Program-made: the position numbers and the translations under genes | Origin: Muscardinus avellanarius | Lineage: Eukaryota; Chordata; Mammalia; Rodentia; Gliridae | DNA: 64,000 bases | Direction of reading: 5' to 3' | Assembly: GCA_963383645.1 (NCBI GenBank) | Contig: OY726561.1 | Span: forward strand, 136,920,904-136,984,903 | The notes under the pieces: generated by a model | Database searches by the model: none | What the model was told of the DNA's origin: nothing | The model's input: only the letters and a program-made list of their open reading frames with translations | Shown here: positions 55,703 to 64,000 of the stretch, one piece after another | How positions within the stretch are numbered: the first letter of the stretch is position 1 | Layout of the letters: each line of letters starts with the position of its first letter

Positions 55703-56522
55703 GCTTTTCTTGATGGGATATACTAGAGATTGAACTCAGGGACCTTCTACCTCTGGGCTACACCCCAACCCAATTACCATCACCATCATCATCACCATTA
55801 TCACCACCATCACCATCATCATCATAATCACCATCACCACCATCACCATCATCACCATCATCACCATCATCACCACCATCACCATCATCACCATCACCAT
55901 CACCATCACCATCATCACCATCATCATCATCACCATCACCATCACCATCACCACCATCATGATCATACCATCACCATCATCACCATCACCGTCATCACCA
56001 CCATCACCATCATCATCATCACCATCACCATCACCACCATCATGATCATACCATCACCATCATCACCATCACCGTCATCACCATCATCATCATCACCATC
56101 ATCATCATCACCATCATCACCATCACCATCATTACCATCACCGTCATCACCACCATCACCATCATCACCATCACCATCATTACCATCATCGTCATCACCA
56201 CCATCACCATCATCACCATCACCATCATTACCATCACCGTCATCACCACCATCACCATCATTACCATCACCATCACCACCATTACCATCATCATCACCAT
56301 CATCACCATCACCATCATCACCATCACCGTCATCACCACCACCACCATCACCATCATCACCATCACCGTCATCACCACCATCATTATTATTTTGAAGCAG
56401 AGTCTCACTAAATTGCTGAGGGCCTCACTATGTTGCTGAGGCTGGGCTGGCCATGCACCTGTAGTCCTCTTGTCTCAGCCTCCCAAGTACTGGGATTACA
56501 GGCCTGCACCTCCATGCCCGGC
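55703..56522 (-). mobile_element. B1-dID SINE with its linker expanded into a 0.6-kb array
   Basis: The ID half (GAGATTGAACTCAGGGACCT, CTCTGGGCTACACCCCAACC) lies at 55703-55774. The B1 half (TTTTGAAGCAGAGTCTCACT to CCATGCCCGGC) lies at 56390-56522. The CAC/CAT array between them occupies the linker position. Confidence 0.9.
55776..56391. repeat. (CAC/CAT)n trinucleotide array with higher-order units
   Basis: About 616 bp of CAC, CAT and occasional CGT, TAC and GAT triplets. A 48-bp unit recurs with CATTACC anchors at 56131, 56179 and 56227. An 83-bp unit recurs with GATCATACCA at 55961 and 56044. The 221-codon histidine-rich frame is a by-product. Confidence 0.97.
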
Positions 56523-57128
56523 TTGCAACCGAGTTTGAAGAGCGGGGGGAAGCACCCTGTTTGTGCCCGGCAGTTCACTCATGGCGGGGGTCAGCATCAA
56601 GCAGAGTGCAGCTGTCACAGTCTCCAGCTGGCTTCCTGTTTTCTATTTCTTTGCTTTTGAAAATTGAATCTTATCCCTACACCAACCCATCTGACAGTCT
56701 TCAGTGGCTCCCCAAGAGGACTGACAGGGGTTTGAATCTTGACCAACTAAAAGCAGGAAGTTGGGAAGGACACTTTGATAGCCAGTGCATCATTAGCAGA
56801 AGGGAATTTATTTCCCTGCACATCTGGATGAGTTCCAGAGAGAGGTGACATCCGCAGCCCAGGTCTCCGGGTCAGATGGCATCACGCAGAGCTGTGCCGT
56901 TCCCCGTCCCCTGGCACACAGCCTGAGTGAGCGATGTACCCGTGCGATGTCCATCATTGCTGTTTGTGGCTGGTATTTACCCCAGCAGACAGCAGCCTGT
57001 CCTGACAGATACTGTGATTTCTGCAAACACTTCCATCTCCTACCAAATTAGGTGAAAGTCTGTTCATTACACGAAAGATACTGAGTAGTGGGAGGGAGAG
57101 CTTTGATGAATTTAAAAATCCAGTTATG
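56523..57128. other. Unique DNA, possible L2 trace
   Basis: CATCTGACAGTCTTCAGTGG near 56688-56707 suggests an L2 segment. No gene is recognised. Confidence 0.4.
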
Positions 57129-57342
57129 GGCCGGGCGTGGTGGCGCACGCTTATTATCCCAGCATTTGGGAGGCTGAGACAGGAGGAATAAGGTTCAAGG
57201 CCAGCCTCAGCTATGCAGCGAGGCCTTTTGCAACTCAGTGAGATCCTGTTTCAAAATAAAGAATAAAAAATAGGGCTAGGGGTGTAGCTTGGAGGTAGAA
57301 TGCCCTGGGTTCCAACCTCAGTTCCGAAAAAAAAAAAAAAAT
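57129..57342 (+). mobile_element. B1-dID SINE, middle cohort
   Basis: GGCCGGGCGTGGTGGCGCAC start, right half ending CCAACCTCAGTTCC, poly(A). CAGTTATG flanks both sides. Confidence 0.95.
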
Positions 57343-57577
57343 CAGTTATGAAGGCTCTGAAGGAGCCTGTGCTTTGTTAAGACCGATCCCTCTCTGATGT
57401 TTACCTCCCCGCACTAGTTTTTCTAGAGGACATTTCTACCTGCTTGACTTGCTTGTAGAACCTCACACCCCAATCTCTGCACTCTATTTACAATGGAACT
57501 TCTCAAAAACATATGCGGTTGCCTCCCACAATTGGCGGTAAATGAAAAATCACTTAATGTTTGTTTATTTATTTGGT

Positions 57578-57772
57578 ATGTGGTACTGGGGATGGTAACC
57601 AGAGCTACGTCCAAGCTACACCCCCAGACTGATTTTATTCTTCATTTGGAAGCAGTTTTGCTAAGTTGCTGACAGCCTCACCAAGTTGCTGAGGCTGGCT
57701 TTGAAACTGTGATTCTCCAGTCTCAGCCTCCCAAGAACTGGGATTATAGGTATGCACTGTCATGCCAGGCTA
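57578..57772 (-). mobile_element. B1-dID SINE, old
   Basis: GTGGTACTGGGGATGGTAAC, CAAGCTACACCCCCAGACTG and a B1 half ending CTGTCATGCCAGGC. Confidence 0.92.
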
Positions 57773-57796
57773 ATATTTTTATTTTTTATTTTTTTT

Positions 57797-57998
57797 TCAA
57801 GATACTGGGGATTGAATAAAGAAGCATTTTATCATTGAGCTACACCTTCAACCCTTTTTAATTTTTGAAATGGGGTCTTACTAGGTTGATAAGTGTCTTG
57901 CTAAGTTGCTGACATTAGCCTTGGACCAGCAATACCCCCCCCCCCGCCCCAAGTACTGGGATTACATGGGATTACAGGCATATACCCTCATGTCTGGA
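57797..57998 (-). mobile_element. B1-dID SINE, old, with a C run
   Basis: AAGATACTGGGGATTGAATA, the linker and a B1 half interrupted by a C-rich run near 57937-57950. It ends CCTCATGTCTGG. It is in tandem with the preceding SINE. Confidence 0.9.
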
Positions 57999-58389
57999 TC
58001 TAATGATTTACATCTAAGGATAAAAATGAGCCACAGGGATACTCTTAGGGGCTCATTTTATCTTTGCAAACAGCCACTGTTTAGTGGAAATACCAGCTCC
58101 TTCATCAACTCTGATGGAATTGTAATAAAGCTGATGTTGGTGGTCGCAGAGCGTGTGCAATCTTATTTTAGAATCTTGTGTAGAAGAGACTGCCTCTAAG
58201 GACCCGTGGTATGAGCCAGTGGGCCTCTGTGTTTACTGGAGTCAGGAAGAAAACTCACACTAGTCTTGGAGAGTGTGATCAGCAAATTTCAGATCTCCTC
58301 TTATGCCCACTCCCTGCCCTGCATCTCTACCAAAGAAATATAGCCCATCAGACTTACTGTCCTGTTAAGATTTTATAATGGAGATGGGA
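57999..58389. other. Unique DNA
   Basis: No recognised feature. Confidence 0.4.
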
Positions 58390-58830
58390 TCTGGGTGTCG
58401 GAGTGTGTGCCTATAATCCCAATACTTAGGGGGCTGACCTATGAGGATCATAGGCTTGAGGCCAGCCTTGGTAACTTAGTGAGACCCTCGGCAACTTAGC
58501 AAGATACTGTTTTAAATTTTACAAGGTAAATAAAGCTGGGTGTGGTGATGCACGCTTGTAATCCCAGCATTCGGGAGGCTGAGACCAGAGGTTGTTGGTT
58601 CACGGCCAGCTTCAGCTATTTAGTGAAGCCCTCCGCAAACTTAGTGAGACCCTGTTTAAAAATAAAAAAACAAAAAAACAGGGCAGGGGGTGTAGCTCGG
58701 AGGTCGAATGCCCCTGGGTTCCATACCCAGGTCCGCAAAAAAAAAAAAAAAAAAAAAAAAGGTAAATAAAAAGGATGGAGGATGTAGCTCAGAGGTAGAA
58801 TGTCCTAGGGTTCAAATCTTTGTTCAGAAT
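58390..58830 (+). mobile_element. Old B1-dID SINE split by a nested SINE
   Basis: The B1 half spans 58390-58522. The right half (GGATGGAGGATGTAGCTCAG to TCAAATCTTTGTTC) resumes at 58771. Confidence 0.9.
58535..58758 (+). mobile_element. B1-dID SINE nested in a SINE linker
   Basis: GCTGGGTGTGGTGATGCACG start, poly(A) tail. The 12-bp duplication AAGGTAAATAAA lies at 58523-58534 and 58759-58770. Confidence 0.94.
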
Positions 58831-59892
58831 AGACCAAAACAAAACCGAAATGACAAGTGATTTCTCTACAGAACTGTTTATACTGTTTATCGAGAAGCTC
58901 AGTTTTCTAGACCAAGAAAATCAGGTGTCCTTTAATGTACCGGCCCCACTGTCTTCAGCCGGTTAATGACAGAAAAAGGAGGTGTATGACTTAGCATGAA
59001 AAGATGACAGTTACATCAAACAGAGATTAATTAGTTCCTTCTTCTTTCCCCCATTTCTGGGGATCTGTCAATATTCAGGGAAGTTCAACAAATGAAATTT
59101 CTTCTCTACCCTTGAGATACCTCTGGAATAAAAAGAAGGTCATGTTCTTGGTGGGAAAATGATATCTTGTGAGATCTAAGTGTTTCTATCTTGCCCTGCT
59201 GTACATGAAATCAGGGCTGACATATTAAAAGTCCTCAAAGGCCTTCACCCTGAGCATTAGCCCTTTGGCCCAGATACTCTTAACAAAACCCCTTTATCAA
59301 AAGTCCCTCCCACATCCACAAAATTGCAATCCTGAAAATCAGAGGAAAAATAATTTCCTTTTCATGGGATATCAAATTAAAAGTGGAGATCTCCGTTGCT
59401 ATGGAGACAAGATTTCGCCTGCCGCGCTGGCCTCTTCCTGGCAGATGAAGTCGGTGCCATAATCAATATAAAAGCAATACATTTTCTACCTCCCTGGTGG
59501 GGTACAGGCTGCCAAAAAAAAAAAAAGCATATAGAACCATAGTTGATGGGCCCAATATGTCCATGTTTAGAAAATCTCCTCTGTGAAGTAAATACCCAAC
59601 CTATCATTTTTCCTTGCTTTGCTGAAGAAACTGCCAAACATGTAAAAATACAAACCCAGACCTCACGTACCTTTACATCAACCCATGACTCCTATCTTTC
59701 CCTAGTCAGTATGCGTCTTGACTATTTTTAAAATTATTTGGCCTCCTTTAATGAGTCTTTCATCTCTGGAAATGGCTTCTTACTCAAGAACCAGCTTGGT
59801 TTGAGAATTCCTTACATCCTGAATTTTGGGATATGGCTCAAGGGCATATATGAATTGCTTTAGAACACTGTGTCTCAAGTTCTCAAAAAAAA
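58831..59892. other. Unique, repeat-free DNA with an RFX-like motif
   Basis: No repeats are recognised over 1 kb. The AT-rich part 58980-59100 and the stretch 59360-59420 lack long frames and could be regulatory; this is untested. Confidence 0.45.
59395..59408. promoter_or_regulatory. RFX X-box-like motif, weaker
   Basis: GTTGCTATGGAGAC has one good X-box half-site and matches 11 of 14 positions of the palindromic consensus. Confidence 0.3.
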
Positions 59893-60100
59893 TTTTTTTT
59901 TGTGGGTCTGGGGATGGAACCCAGGGGCATTTGACTTCCGAGCTATACCCCCTGCCCTATTTTTTATTCTTTATTTTGAAACAGGGTCTCACTAATTTGT
60001 GAAGGGCCTTGCTAAGGAGCTGAGGCTGTCCACGAGCCATGATCCTCCTGTCTCAGCCTCCCGGATGCTGGGATGACAAGCGTGCGCCACCACGCCCGGC
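59893..60100 (-). mobile_element. B1-dID SINE, middle cohort
   Basis: GTGGGTCTGGGGATGGAACC, the linker and a B1 half ending GCGCCACCACGCCCGGC. TTCTCAAA flanks both sides. Confidence 0.94.
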
Positions 60101-60138
60101 TTCAAATTCTCAAATTTGTGTCAAGTAAACTTTGGTTA

Positions 60139-60351
60139 CAGCCGGGCGTGGTGGCGCACGCTTGTCATCCCAGCTTTCGGGAGGCTGAGACCTGGAGGAT
60201 CGCGGTTCACAGACAGCCTCAGCTACTTAGTGAGGCCCTCTGCAACTCAGTGAGAACCGGTTTCAAAATAAATAATAAAAAATAGGGCAGGGGGTGTAGC
60301 TCGGAGGTCAAATGCCTCTGGGTTTCATCCTCAGACCTGCAAAAAAAAAAA
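60139..60351 (+). mobile_element. B1-dID SINE, middle cohort
   Basis: CAGCCGGGCGTGGTGGCGCA start, right half ending TTTCATCCTCAGACCTGC. The 12-bp duplication AAACTTTGGTTA lies at 60127-60138 and 60352-60363. Confidence 0.96.
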
Positions 60352-60431
60352 AAACTTTGGTTAATACACATCTTGGTGAAACTTAATTCCATTTTCATTA
60401 AGCAGAAATATCTCTGGACTTTATTTATTAA

Positions 60432-60613
60432 TTTGGTGCTGGGGATTTAACTCAGGGGCATTTTCTACCTCTGAGCTATACCCCTATCCTCATTTTATTT
60501 TTTATTTGGAAAAAAGTTCTCACTAAGTTTCTGAGGCTAACCTTGAACCTGTAATCTTCCTGTCTCAGTCTCCCAAGTTTTGGAATTACAGGTGTCTACC
60601 ACCTTGCCTGGCT
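60432..60613 (-). mobile_element. B1-dID SINE, old
   Basis: TTTGGTGCTGGGGATTTAAC, CTGAGCTATACCCCTATCCT and a B1 half ending CCACCTTGCCTGGC. Confidence 0.92.
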
Positions 60614-61069
60614 TTGGGTTTTTATTTCAATCATTTGGTCATTTTCTGGTCACCTCAAAGTCCTAGAATTCTCTCTCCTTCCCCATAGAGGGACAGCTTG
60701 TTAGAGCGTTCAGATCCTTCAACGCTTTTTCCAGAGTGATGATGAATGGATGCTATCACTATTACTTCCCATGTATATATGCTGAACAATCAGTATCCAC
60801 TCTCTGAAGACTTCTACTTAAAACAATGGCGATTCGAGCAGGGTCTGTATTTATACCTGTTTACCCTTGACAGTAGGAAAGTCATCCTAAAATGGATGTG
60901 TATCTAGCTCCATCCAGCTGAATGTCTTGGTGAGAGCACAGGAGGCTTACCCTGGGATGAGGACTGCATAAACACTTATGGGTAGGAAGAGGAAAGGGCA
61001 AAGTCAATATGACATATTCACTGAACTCATTTCTTTCTTCTCCAGGTCACAGAGTTAACTACATTTCCA
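60614..61069. other. Unique DNA
   Basis: No recognised feature. Confidence 0.4.
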
Positions 61070-61440
61070 AAGTTCCCTTGCAGGTAGGTGGTGCCAGTCA
61101 ACGGCCTGAAAGGCCTACCTGTCCTCATCCTACATGGTTCCTGAAAGGCCTACCTGTCCTCATCCTACATGATTCCCCACAGTCCTTCCTTACTAGTTAG
61201 ATCCAGAGGGATACACGGCTTTACAATATGGCAGATATACCTTATAGATAAATTTTGGCTCCTGAATGGTGCAGGACTCCTGTCCAGGAGGTACAGGATC
61301 TTCCATCCTGCCAACCTGCTTTGGGCAAGGATGTGAATAAGTAAATAAACTTTTATCATGTCAAATCATTGAGATTTAAGTTATTTGTTAAAGCAACTAG
61401 CATTACCTACCCTGACTAAAACAGGAAGCTAAGTGGATAC
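61070..61440 (+). mobile_element. MLT1-type MaLR LTR 3' portion
   Basis: AAGTAAATAAACTTTTATCA, GATTTAAGTTATTTGTTAAA and GCAACTAGCATTACC match the MLT1 end. The 5' limit is approximate. Confidence 0.65.
61106..61175. repeat. 35-bp tandem duplication
   Basis: CTGAAAGGCCTACCTGTCCT with CATCCTACATG(G/A)TTCC occurs twice head-to-tail, starting at 61106 and 61141, with one clear mismatch. Confidence 0.9.
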
Positions 61441-62552
61441 TAAAATATCGTTTGTTCTGTGAGCTCGGTTCACCTTAAGGAGCCAGTGGGCTTAACTAAT
61501 CTTAACTGATTCACATCAGAATTTTGAAGCAACTCTTGGTAGATACCTGAATAGTGTTTATTGATCCTCTGGGCTCAAGGACTGGAGAACAATATGCTTA
61601 GTCGTCCAAATGTGAAATCTACGGTTAAAAGCAAACAAAAGTCCTCTCCATTCACTTCCTCAAACATCCCATCCCTCTGGGGGGGGGGGAAAGGAATAAA
61701 ATAAACAGGACCTAACGCACGTCTTTGCAAGCTGGAACCCACGAGCATCATTTCAGGGAGTGTGGGGAGGACAAGGGAAGGAGAGGAAGAGCTGTAGGTT
61801 ATCCACTCATTACATAGATGAGGAAAGATTACCCTCTTCCGACACCACTGTTCATTTTGCAGATGTGTAGCTTGCCGACTCGCTGGGTTCAGCGGGAAAG
61901 GTTTCCAAGAAAATTAAATGTCAGGGCTGCTCGGCTTATTGGTTTTGTTCTCTATAAATTCCCTTTTTAATTCAGCTTTGAATAATCACATCCCTCAGTG
62001 TCAAGGTGACAAATTAGCTTCAATCTTAATGGGGTGCGAGACGAAAAAGCAGTGGCGAGGACCAGAGATGGCTCTTATCCTTGCGGGGCAGAAGTGGAGA
62101 ATTAGGTTTCAGGATAGCCTCCACGGCTCTGCGGAAGAATAGCATAGGAGGCATAGATGTGTATACTGTATAGACATATGTGTGTATTTTAAAGCAATTG
62201 ACTATTTGTTCCTGTCTTTTTCCTTTTCCAACAGTTGGGGTTCTGATATATGTACAGCCTAAAGCTAGGTAGGAGAATCTTCTCTTGAAAGTGGCTGGAA
62301 TGGGAAAGCAGCCAGGTTGTCCCTTCGGATCACGGTCAAGACCAGTCCTTATGCTAATGACGCAGGGACTACCTAACTGGGGCTTACAGTTTCTATCCCT
62401 GCCTGCCAACCCTACAGGAGCACTATGTCATGGAATACCCTTCTACCCAAAGCTTCTTGCCCAAGGTTTCTAAACAGTGGCACTGGTAGTGACGGGTGAT
62501 GGTGAAGGTTGAATTTCGGTGTGGATGCAATATTCAATCAAAAACTATTCTT
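61441..62552. other. Unique, repeat-poor DNA
   Basis: The part 61850-62030 is AT-rich with TTAATTC- and AATTAG-type homeodomain-like words and lacks long frames. No gene is recognised; a G10 run lies near 61680-61690. Confidence 0.45.
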
Positions 62553-62765
62553 GCTGGGTATAGTGGTACATGCCTGTAAACCCAGTACTTGGGAGGCTAA
62601 GATAGGAAATTGTAGCTTCGAGCCTCAGCAATTTAATGAGGCCCTCGAATACTCAGTGAGCCTCTGTTTGAAAAAAAGAAAAAGAAAAGGTCTGCGGGTG
62701 TAGCTCAGAGGTGGAATGTCCCTGGGTTTCACCCCTAGTAACACATCCACACACACACACACACA
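62553..62765 (+). mobile_element. B1-dID SINE, old, CA tail
   Basis: GCTGGGTATAGTGGTACATG start, right half ending TTTCACCCCTAGTAACAC, short CA run. Confidence 0.92.
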
Positions 62766-63627
62766 TACGTTTAATCATTTTAGCTCTCTTTCTTGTTCAC
62801 ATGTATTAAAAAATAACAAAGTTAAAAGAATAGCTTGGAGTAGTTTGGGGTTAAAATAAAATAAAATCATACTGTCCCAGACTCCCAGAGATGAAAGTTT
62901 GGTCTATGTTATCTGAATATAAAGAAAGCGTGGATAAACACTTCGACTCAAAAGTCCCGCCCAGTAGAAGGAAGGAATTTATAGTGGTGAAAAGCTTAAA
63001 ATAAAACCGAGCGTAATTCTGTCACATTCCAACGCAAGAAGGCAGCCTGGCAAAGGCGAGTGCCTTGCCCTCACTGTGTGTGTGAGAACAGGGGGAGAGA
63101 GGAGTAGTGGTATGCACTCATCCACACGCTGAGCCCTTGCACGGCTGGAAGCAATGCGATGATGTTTAGATATCATATCCCTACGGCACGCACCACCCTG
63201 CGCAAGTACTCTCGAAGGCGCGAAACTTGGGATTAGAGCAGCTTTTGCCAAGGTCTCATCAAAGGGAAATTAAATGGGGAAGACTTTGCCTTATATGTTC
63301 TTTCTGGGGATAATTGCGCTAATCAACGCAGGACATGTTTCCCAGAGATTTGTTATAAAATGCCCTCGACTGCCATTTCTGTTTTTACTTACAAAGAGAA
63401 CGGGTCACGTTTTCAACCGGGGTTGGATTCCTAAGCCTTTTTAGGGAATTAGAAATTGACTTCAGCACAGTGCCTGCCGCCGTGTCTCTTACAATCATTT
63501 TACATCACCAGCTTTGCAGGTGAGGAAGGATAGCTAGGGATAGATTACAAACTGGGTTTATAGTGGGAGAGAAATAAGAGTTCTATAGCTCAAATGGTTT
63601 CAGGGAAGTTCACTAACCCCTCTCTCA
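62766..63627. other. Unique, repeat-free DNA
   Basis: The stretch 63240-63400 includes GGGGATAATTGCGCTAATCA, dense in homeodomain-like words, and is a candidate conserved non-coding stretch. No gene is supported. Confidence 0.45.
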
Positions 63628-63818
63628 GGGCGTGGTGGCGCACGCTTGTAATCCCCGCGCTTGGGAGGCGGAGACAGGAGGATGCGCAGGTTCGAAGCCA
63701 GCCACGCGCGCTGGCTTAGGAGACCCTGTTTCCAAATAAAAAATATAAAATAGGCCTGGGAGTATAGCCCGGAGGTAGAAGGGTTCCATCCCCAGTACCA
63801 CCAAAAATAAAAAAATAA
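63628..63818 (+). mobile_element. B1-dID SINE, young cohort, slightly 5'-clipped
   Basis: GGGCGTGGTGGCGCACGCTT start. The palindrome is expanded to GCCAGCCACGCGCGCTGGC. The right half still ends GGTTCCATCCCCAGTACCAC, so left-half and right-half changes are uncoupled in this copy. Confidence 0.95.
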
Positions 63819-64000
63819 GATTCAAGAAAGTGTCACAAAACTATAATTAATAGTATGAAGCCACTCTGACCAGTTCCTACTGAGGAGAATGATGTCAACT
63901 CCAGGGAGAAGGGGATCATAATGGAACAGACAAGGGTCATTCCCCTTGGTCGCCCAGGATGTCGGGAAGGATGTCCATTCTGGTCTATGGACCGCGTGCT
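63819..64000. other. Unique DNA to window end
   Basis: No recognised feature. Confidence 0.4.

Noticed and set aside
55730..56395. 221-codon histidine-rich open frame
   Set aside because: It is the translation of a CAC/CAT array inside a SINE; its frame drifts from His to Ile/Thr to Ser/Pro at one-base slips.

Overview
The window is nuclear DNA from a placental mammal, most likely a squirrel-related rodent (Sciuridae or a close sciuromorph; this taxon call is an inference). The main clue is a very abundant dimeric SINE. Its left half is B1-like (7SL-type, with a GGCGTGGTGGCGCACGC-like start and a CTTGTAATCCC box). An A-rich linker joins it to a right half of ID type (tRNA-Ala-like, GTAGCTCAGAGGTAGAATGCCC). 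This B1-dID arrangement is typical of squirrels, dormice and the mountain beaver. Three free-standing ID elements, rodent-style L1 3' ends, MaLR/MLT1 LTRs, MIR, L2, MER5A and a MER2-like Tigger fit the same picture. There is no bacterial-type gene organisation, no rRNA, no canonical tRNA gene and no CRISPR array.

No complete protein-coding gene can be supported. Nearly all open frames are chance frames, repeat translations (purine or histidine-like runs, SINE readthrough) or decayed L1 ORFs. Two pieces look exon-like. One is a possible 3'-terminal exon on the minus strand (about 32645 down to 32198: splice acceptor, 14 complete codons, stop, 3'UTR, AATAAA). The other is a possible 61-bp internal exon on the plus strand (1555-1615). 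Neither product is recognised, so the window reads as intergenic or intronic sequence.

Layout: 1-9 kb is mostly unique DNA with scattered SINEs and a good REST/RE1-like site at 4780. A 5'-truncated L1 occupies 9.25-12.36 kb, next to an MLT1 remnant. From 12.4 to 21.7 kb there is unique DNA, two L1 3' ends, MIR/L2 and an MLT1 LTR. From 21.9 to 25.5 kb there is a MER5A split by a solo MaLR LTR with an exact 5-bp duplication, then a complete MaLR provirus-like element with both LTRs and an exact 5-bp duplication. From 25.5 to 33 kb the DNA is mostly unique, with a large GT/GA tract and the possible terminal exon. From 34.9 to 41.2 kb there is a patchwork of old L1 pieces (ORF1, ORF2 endonuclease part, then a second L1 5' end) riddled with SINEs. 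From 41 to 64 kb unique DNA carries many SINEs, a CTCF-like site at 44538, two copies of a small unrecognised retrocopied sequence (48447 and 54817), and a 0.6-kb CAC/CAT array that grew inside a SINE linker (55776-56391).

The most interesting signals are: (1) the roughly 100-bp retrocopied unit with a common 5' end, a hairpin and an AATAAA; (2) a young SINE cohort with a palindromic CG-rich substitution and a remodelled right half; (3) repeated insertion and expansion inside SINE A-rich linkers; and (4) different purine microsatellites at the same site in the two LTRs of one provirus. No coordinated multi-gene system was found.
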